Positions 5,043-8,236 of a stretch of DNA of 8,236 nucleotides are shown piece after piece; position 1 is the stretch's first letter, and each line of letters opens with the position of its first letter. The position numbers and the translations under genes are program-made. The DNA lies in contig CAJUFA010000062.1 in assembly GCA_910585725.1 (NCBI GenBank), forward strand, positions 1 through 8,236. The letters run 5' to 3'. The notes beneath the pieces were generated by a model. That model was not told the origin of the DNA. It was given only the letters and a program-made list of their open reading frames with translations, and searched no databases. This stretch comes from an uncultured Dorea sp. (GTDB lineage Bacteria > Bacillota > Clostridia > Lachnospirales > Lachnospiraceae).

Positions 5043-6302
5043 TTATTTTACAAGCCGGATCTTCTCCATCCCGTTTGCACTCATCACTATGTATTTATTG
5101 ACACCCGCTATAGGAAATATCTCCATAATATTATTGCTGGTCTCTCCGGAAAATTTCTGTATTCCGTTCCTCATAAATATACTGCATTTCTTACCGTCGT
5201 ACAGAATCACTTGTCCTCCGCAGAGCTTTGCGTTGCTGTAATCACCCGTGAAATCCTGGGACATCACCATCTTTCCTCCGGTATTATATAACCGAAGCTC
5301 ATATCCTTCTTTTCCCTCGTTCCGAAGAATCAACCCTATATATCTTTCGTTATGGAACACACTTTTGATTTCCTTATCGATCTTAATCTGATACGCTTCT
5401 TCCGGAACCTCCTTGCCTTGATAAATCGCAAGACAATTATCACCCACGGCCGCAGATGTTGATGGATTCATGAAGAATCCTGTCGCCATGAGCGTATCTT
5501 TGTATTCCTTAAGATTCACTTGATTATCTGTTTCTTTCTCTCCGCGCTCTCCGAAATTATAATAGCCGACCCTCGACACAAGCTTCCCTTCCTGAGTATA
5601 CACATACAGCGTCTGCATAATCTGTCCGTCTTCTGATAAGGCAATATCCAACGGACATCCAATTCCTGCTGAAGACGTCTTATGTTCAACCAGAACATTT
5701 CCCGCCATATCATAACACAGTACTTCCATCCTGGAACCACTTTTCAGTATTGCCCCGACAATACCCTGTTCAGATACCGCAATCTTCTCAATCGGCATGG
5801 ACGTCTGTATCTCACCTTTCACCCCGTCCTTTTGGATAACCAGAATACTGTTCCCGCCTTTGTCTGCAAGAACAGCCGATTCTTTCCCAGCCTCTATAAA
5901 AGGATTTTTAATCTGATATGAATGATTCCATCGTTCCTCTCCTTTTTGATTCAGATAAGAAACCCCATCTCTGCTGTACTTCAAAACTCCTCCTGCAAAT
6001 TCCTCATAGCTATTATTCACCGCGCCTTTATTCTTGTAAATCTCCGTCACTCTCACCTGGCTGTACGTCTGCAAGCTGATAAGAAGATAGATACCCGCCA
6101 CCGCCGCAGCCAACGCCACAAACCCGACGGTAATACGCCGCTTCGCCGGCTTCTTCTGTCCTGAACGCTTTTTGAACTGCATACCGTCTTCACTATTCAA
6201 TTCATCTAATATCTCTCTTACAATCTTATCTGTCGGATCCTCCTGCTCTCTTACAACATGAAGATCCTTCCTTCTCCGATATATCATCCGTCTCTTCGTC
6301 AT
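5043..6302 (-). CDS. DUF5711-family membrane-anchored beta-repeat protein
   Basis: A 419-residue protein that I assign to the DUF5711 family, which has no known function. A basic N-terminal tail (1-56, with RRRK and KKPAKRR) precedes one membrane span at about 57-77, so the rest should face the outside. Residues about 95-415 are a run of short beta-strand repeats of the type 'hydrophobic strand, DG or KGG turn, hydrophobic strand' (for example GVSYLNQKGEERW, ILVIQKDG, VILYDGKKCSIF), which suggests a beta-propeller. There is no catalytic motif. The start is less sure: the ATG at 6302 has only a weak GAAAGAG site, and the ATG five codons later is also possible. It follows the LysM gene by 46 bp and ends 9 bp before the CvpA ATG. 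An extended -10 element just upstream may add an internal start. Confidence 0.85.
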   Translation of the reverse strand: MTKRRMIYRRRKDLHVVREQEDPTDKIVREILDELNSEDGMQFKKRSGQKKPAKRRITVGFVALAAAVAGIYLLISLQTYSQVRVTEIYKNKGAVNNSYEEFAGGVLKYSRDGVSYLNQKGEERWNHSYQIKNPFIEAGKESAVLADKGGNSILVIQKDGVKGEIQTSMPIEKIAVSEQGIVGAILKSGSRMEVLCYDMAGNVLVEHKTSSAGIGCPLDIALSEDGQIMQTLYVYTQEGKLVSRVGYYNFGERGEKETDNQVNLKEYKDTLMATGFFMNPSTSAAVGDNCLAIYQGKEVPEEAYQIKIDKEIKSVFHNERYIGLILRNEGKEGYELRLYNTGGKMVMSQDFTGDYSNAKLCGGQVILYDGKKCSIFMRNGIQKFSGETSNNIMEIFPIAGVNKYIVMSANGMEKIRLVK

Positions 6303-6330
6303 CGCTGCTCTTTCGTCATATTTTTCTACT

Positions 6331-6339
6331 ATTGTACCA
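6331..6339 (-). promoter_or_regulatory. Possible extended -10 promoter before the DUF5711 gene
   Basis: The minus strand has TGGTACAAT, a TG-extended -10 box with 5 of 6 matches to TATAAT. It starts 9 bp after the LysM-gene stop and lies about 28 bp before the DUF5711 ATG. No good -35 box lies 17 bp upstream, as is usual for extended -10 promoters. It could let the last two genes be expressed apart from the first. Confidence 0.35.
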
Positions 6340-6348
6340 TATTTTTCT

Positions 6349-7413
6349 TTATGGTAATAGTAATTTTTCTCCTATATAAATGAAGTTTCCGTCAGAGAGG
6401 CCATTCATCTTGCAAATTGCCTTCACATGACTCGTATCTCCGTATATTTTTATACTGATACTATCCAGAGTATCTCCCTTCTGGACAATATAATACTCCT
6501 CTTCTCCTAACTGTTCCTGAACCGTAGAGACTTCCGGAACCGTCCCGTCCGAGTCTCCTTCTCCTGCCTCCTGATTTCCCATGTCGTCGCCTACTTCGAT
6601 CATTGCCTCGCCTTCGCTAACGCTCTCCGTTTGGCTCTTGCTCTTATTTACTGACTGCGAGAGTGTCTCCAAAGAATCTTGCACAGCTTCCATTTTGTCA
6701 AAATTATTAACGGTTGAGATACCAATTGCCATTACCACCACCACAAGTAACGCGCTTGTCACATACACAAGCTTGGAATTCTGATGATCTTTCTCCTCCA
6801 TCCTCGTCCTTACGGTACTACGAAAATCCTTTGCAGCTCGATCCTCAACCATTTCACAGGGTGTAACGCCATTCTTTTTACGCGTGCTGATCATATAATT
6901 CTGCATAGAAGGGTTCTTTTCATAATAAATATAGTGACCGCCCATCTTCATTAAATCTCCATATTTATAAGAATAAAAATCCTCCTCCTTATCCATAGCG
7001 TTTTTCCAGATAAATATAGTATGATCCCGCGGAAACTTAAGAGTATGTATCCTTATGACTTCTTTGAGCCGTCCCATAGGTTGTCCGTTTTCAATCAGGC
7101 ACCATCCTATGGTTTCGGCAGAACCAAAGAAATGTTTCCGCTCTTCCTCTATTTCGTTAAAAGTCTCTTCTTTTATGACAATCTCCGTACCTTCTATCTC
7201 TAATGATTTTATCTGCATCGCCCCGAAGATACAAACTATATCTTGTCCCTCCAAAGTCAATATCTCTCCGACAAGCGCAACTCCAATAACCGTTTCCGCC
7301 GCCTGCTCCCTTAACTGATTCAGGTAGATATCCACATAATCTTCTATGTATATCTTGGGTTCATCACTTACGTTCCCTATCTGTCTTACATTCTTCGGAA
7401 ATTGTCTTTCCAT
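6349..7413 (-). CDS. Membrane protein with cytoplasmic MPN-like domain and external LysM domain
   Basis: A 354-residue protein. A C-terminal LysM domain (about 307-354, YYIVQKGDT to IGEKLLLP) should bind peptidoglycan. A single membrane span lies at about 215-235, with basic residues before it and acidic ones after, so the N-terminus is cytoplasmic and LysM external. A Ser/Glu/Gly-rich linker (238-305) joins them. Residues about 19-166 show the strand/helix order of an MPN/JAB domain: PKIYIEDYVDIY, VIGVALVGEI, VCIFGAMQI, the helix FNEIEEERKHFF, IGWCLIENGQP and HTIFIW. Where active JAMM enzymes have H-x-H-P this has LIENGQP, so no metal site is expected. The fold call is my inference. I chose the ATG at 7413 over 7419 because GAGGTG lies 7 nt before the former and only 1 nt before the latter. 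Confidence 0.85.
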   Translation of the reverse strand: MERQFPKNVRQIGNVSDEPKIYIEDYVDIYLNQLREQAAETVIGVALVGEILTLEGQDIVCIFGAMQIKSLEIEGTEIVIKEETFNEIEEERKHFFGSAETIGWCLIENGQPMGRLKEVIRIHTLKFPRDHTIFIWKNAMDKEEDFYSYKYGDLMKMGGHYIYYEKNPSMQNYMISTRKKNGVTPCEMVEDRAAKDFRSTVRTRMEEKDHQNSKLVYVTSALLVVVVMAIGISTVNNFDKMEAVQDSLETLSQSVNKSKSQTESVSEGEAMIEVGDDMGNQEAGEGDSDGTVPEVSTVQEQLGEEEYYIVQKGDTLDSISIKIYGDTSHVKAICKMNGLSDGNFIYIGEKLLLP

Positions 7414-7450
7414 ATACATTCACCTCATTTTGTATATTTTTGATAATGAT

Positions 7451-7478
7451 AGCATATGATTTCCGCATATTTTATCAA
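7451..7478 (-). promoter_or_regulatory. Possible promoter of the LysM-DUF5711-CvpA unit
   Basis: The minus strand has TTGATA (5 of 6 matches) at 7478-7473 and TATGCT (4 of 6) at 7456-7451, with a 16-bp spacer. It lies downstream of the transketolase terminator and about 37 bp before the LysM-gene ATG. The region is A+T-rich and other pairings are possible. The spacer from 7479 to 7594 holds a 15-nt inverted repeat and nothing else I can support. Confidence 0.4.
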
Positions 7479-7594
7479 TTGATGAAGCTTGTCTCTGGAA
7501 ATTTACGGCACATTACTTCGGGTTTCGACGGGTTGTTTCACATACGTTACATTCCTTGTCCGGAAAGGTCACAAAGACTTCGTGAAAATAAATA

Positions 7595-7638
7595 CGGCGT
7601 AAGACTCCAAGCAGAACTCTCTGCCTGGTCTTACGCCG
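7595..7638 (-). terminator. Two-part hairpin terminator after the transketolase gene
   Basis: An 11-bp perfect stem (CGGCGTAAGAC at 7638-7628 on the minus strand, pairing with 7605-7595) is topped by a second perfect 5-bp helix, GCAGA (7624-7620) with TCTGC (7615-7611), and a 4-nt loop. The two helices are joined by a short internal loop. The minus-strand tail TATTTATTTT follows at once. On the plus strand a T6 run starts 7 nt beyond the stem, so it may work in both directions. It lies 47 bp after the transketolase stop. Confidence 0.85.
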
Positions 7639-7685
7639 CATAACTTTTTTAATTACATTATACCTGTCTTATAACTTTTCTTCGC

Positions 7686-8236
7686 CTACAAGAAAGCTTT
7701 CACTTTTTCGTAAATACTGTCTGCATCCAGGCCGTACTTTTTGATCAGTTGTACGGCGGGACCAGACTCGCCGAAGACATCATTAACACCGATCTTCAGA
7801 ACTTTTGCGGGAGCTTTCTGCGCAACAACGTCGCAGACTGCGCTTCCAAGTCCGCCTATAACCGAATGCTCTTCTACAGTGACGATCTTGCCTGTCTTCT
7901 CGGCCGCCTTGATCACTGCCTCCTCATCCAGAGGTTTGATCGTATGGATATTGATTACTTCCGCCTGGATACCCTCGGCCGCCAGTTTCTCGGCCGCTGC
8001 CAGAGATTCTGATACCGGAAGGCCGGAAGCGATAATCGTTACGTCCGTCCCTTCTCTCAGAGTGATAGCTTTTCCAAGCTCAAACTTATAATCGTCATTA
8101 TCGTTGATCACCGGAACCGCAAGTCTTCCAAATCGAAGATATACCGGCCCTGCATGCTCATAAGCCGCTTTCACAGCCGCCTTTGCTTCCACATCGTCGG
8201 AAGGATTGATTACAACCATTCCCGGAATCGTCCTCA
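7686..8236 (-). CDS. Transketolase, C-terminal subunit (partial, cut at the window edge)
   Basis: The visible 182 residues are the end of a thiamine-diphosphate enzyme subunit; the frame stays open through the window edge (RTIPGMVVINPSD), so the gene starts outside. The visible part holds the last strand of the pyrimidine-binding domain and the full transketolase C-terminal domain (about TDVTIIASG to VKAFL), with EEHSVIGGLGSAV as the clearest block. The motif FGESGPAVQLIKKYGL and the short tail fit the C-terminal subunit of two-subunit transketolases common in Clostridia, where the N-terminal subunit gene is next door. A DXP synthase shares the EEH-GGLG block but is a weaker match. The product exchanges two-carbon units between sugar phosphates in the pentose phosphate pathway. 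The Met at 8219 is internal, not the start. Confidence 0.9.
   Translation of the reverse strand, partial: RTIPGMVVINPSDDVEAKAAVKAAYEHAGPVYLRFGRLAVPVINDNDDYKFELGKAITLREGTDVTIIASGLPVSESLAAAEKLAAEGIQAEVINIHTIKPLDEEAVIKAAEKTGKIVTVEEHSVIGGLGSAVCDVVAQKAPAKVLKIGVNDVFGESGPAVQLIKKYGLDADSIYEKVKAFL

Noticed and set aside
4480..5241. Plus-strand frame of 253 codons opposite the CvpA and DUF5711 genes
   Set aside because: Its hydrophobic stretches reflect the complement of membrane helices, and it runs across two well-supported genes.
7440..7643. Plus-strand frame of 67 codons between the LysM and transketolase genes
   Set aside because: No ribosome binding site, no known similarity, and its end lies inside the terminator hairpin at 7595-7638.

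Overview
The window looks like chromosomal DNA from a low-to-mid GC Gram-positive anaerobe of the Clostridia, most likely a Lachnospiraceae relative. The support is a two-subunit type transketolase, a DUF5711 protein, a CvpA-family protein, a LysM membrane protein, strong AGGAGG-type ribosome binding sites, and a dense tRNA array without encoded CCA ends. This placement is inference from gene content. Every gene I can support is on the minus strand, so the window is best read from right to left.

Right end (8236 to 7595): the C-terminal part of a transketolase subunit, cut by the window edge, followed by a long two-part hairpin terminator. Next (7478 to 4110) is a tight three-gene set of predicted membrane proteins. 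The first has a cytoplasmic domain that resembles a metal-free MPN/JAB fold, one membrane span and an external LysM domain. The second is a DUF5711 protein with one membrane span and an external beta-rich repeat domain. The third is a CvpA-family protein with a large insertion between its second and third helices. The CvpA ribosome binding site overlaps the stop codon of the DUF5711 gene. A 63-residue Asn/Ser-rich protein with 30-bp internal repeats follows, then a GC-rich hairpin terminator.

Middle (3623 to 1110): a probable promoter drives a THUMP-domain RNA methyltransferase (YpsC/RlmL-like), then an RdgB/HAM1 nucleotide pyrophosphatase and a YfcE-like metallophosphoesterase. The last two are also neighbours in Bacillus (ysnA-ysnB). 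This is a housekeeping set for RNA modification and clean-up of the nucleotide pool. I see no terminator after the phosphoesterase gene.

Left end (1076 to 1): a 13-bp tandem repeat array lies just upstream of a perfect TTGACA-N17-TATAAT promoter that drives seven tRNA genes in the order Pro(TGG), Gly(TCC), Arg(TCT), His(GTG), Gln(TTG), Lys(TTT), Leu(TAG). Related terminator hairpins stand before and after tRNA-Leu. At the very edge, two 10-bp repeats one helical turn apart suggest that an integrated element may begin just outside the window.

The best candidate for a little-described system is the LysM/MPN-like, DUF5711 and CvpA envelope cassette. No CRISPR array, insertion sequence, rRNA or riboswitch was found. 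No gene-free stretch exceeds 300 bases.
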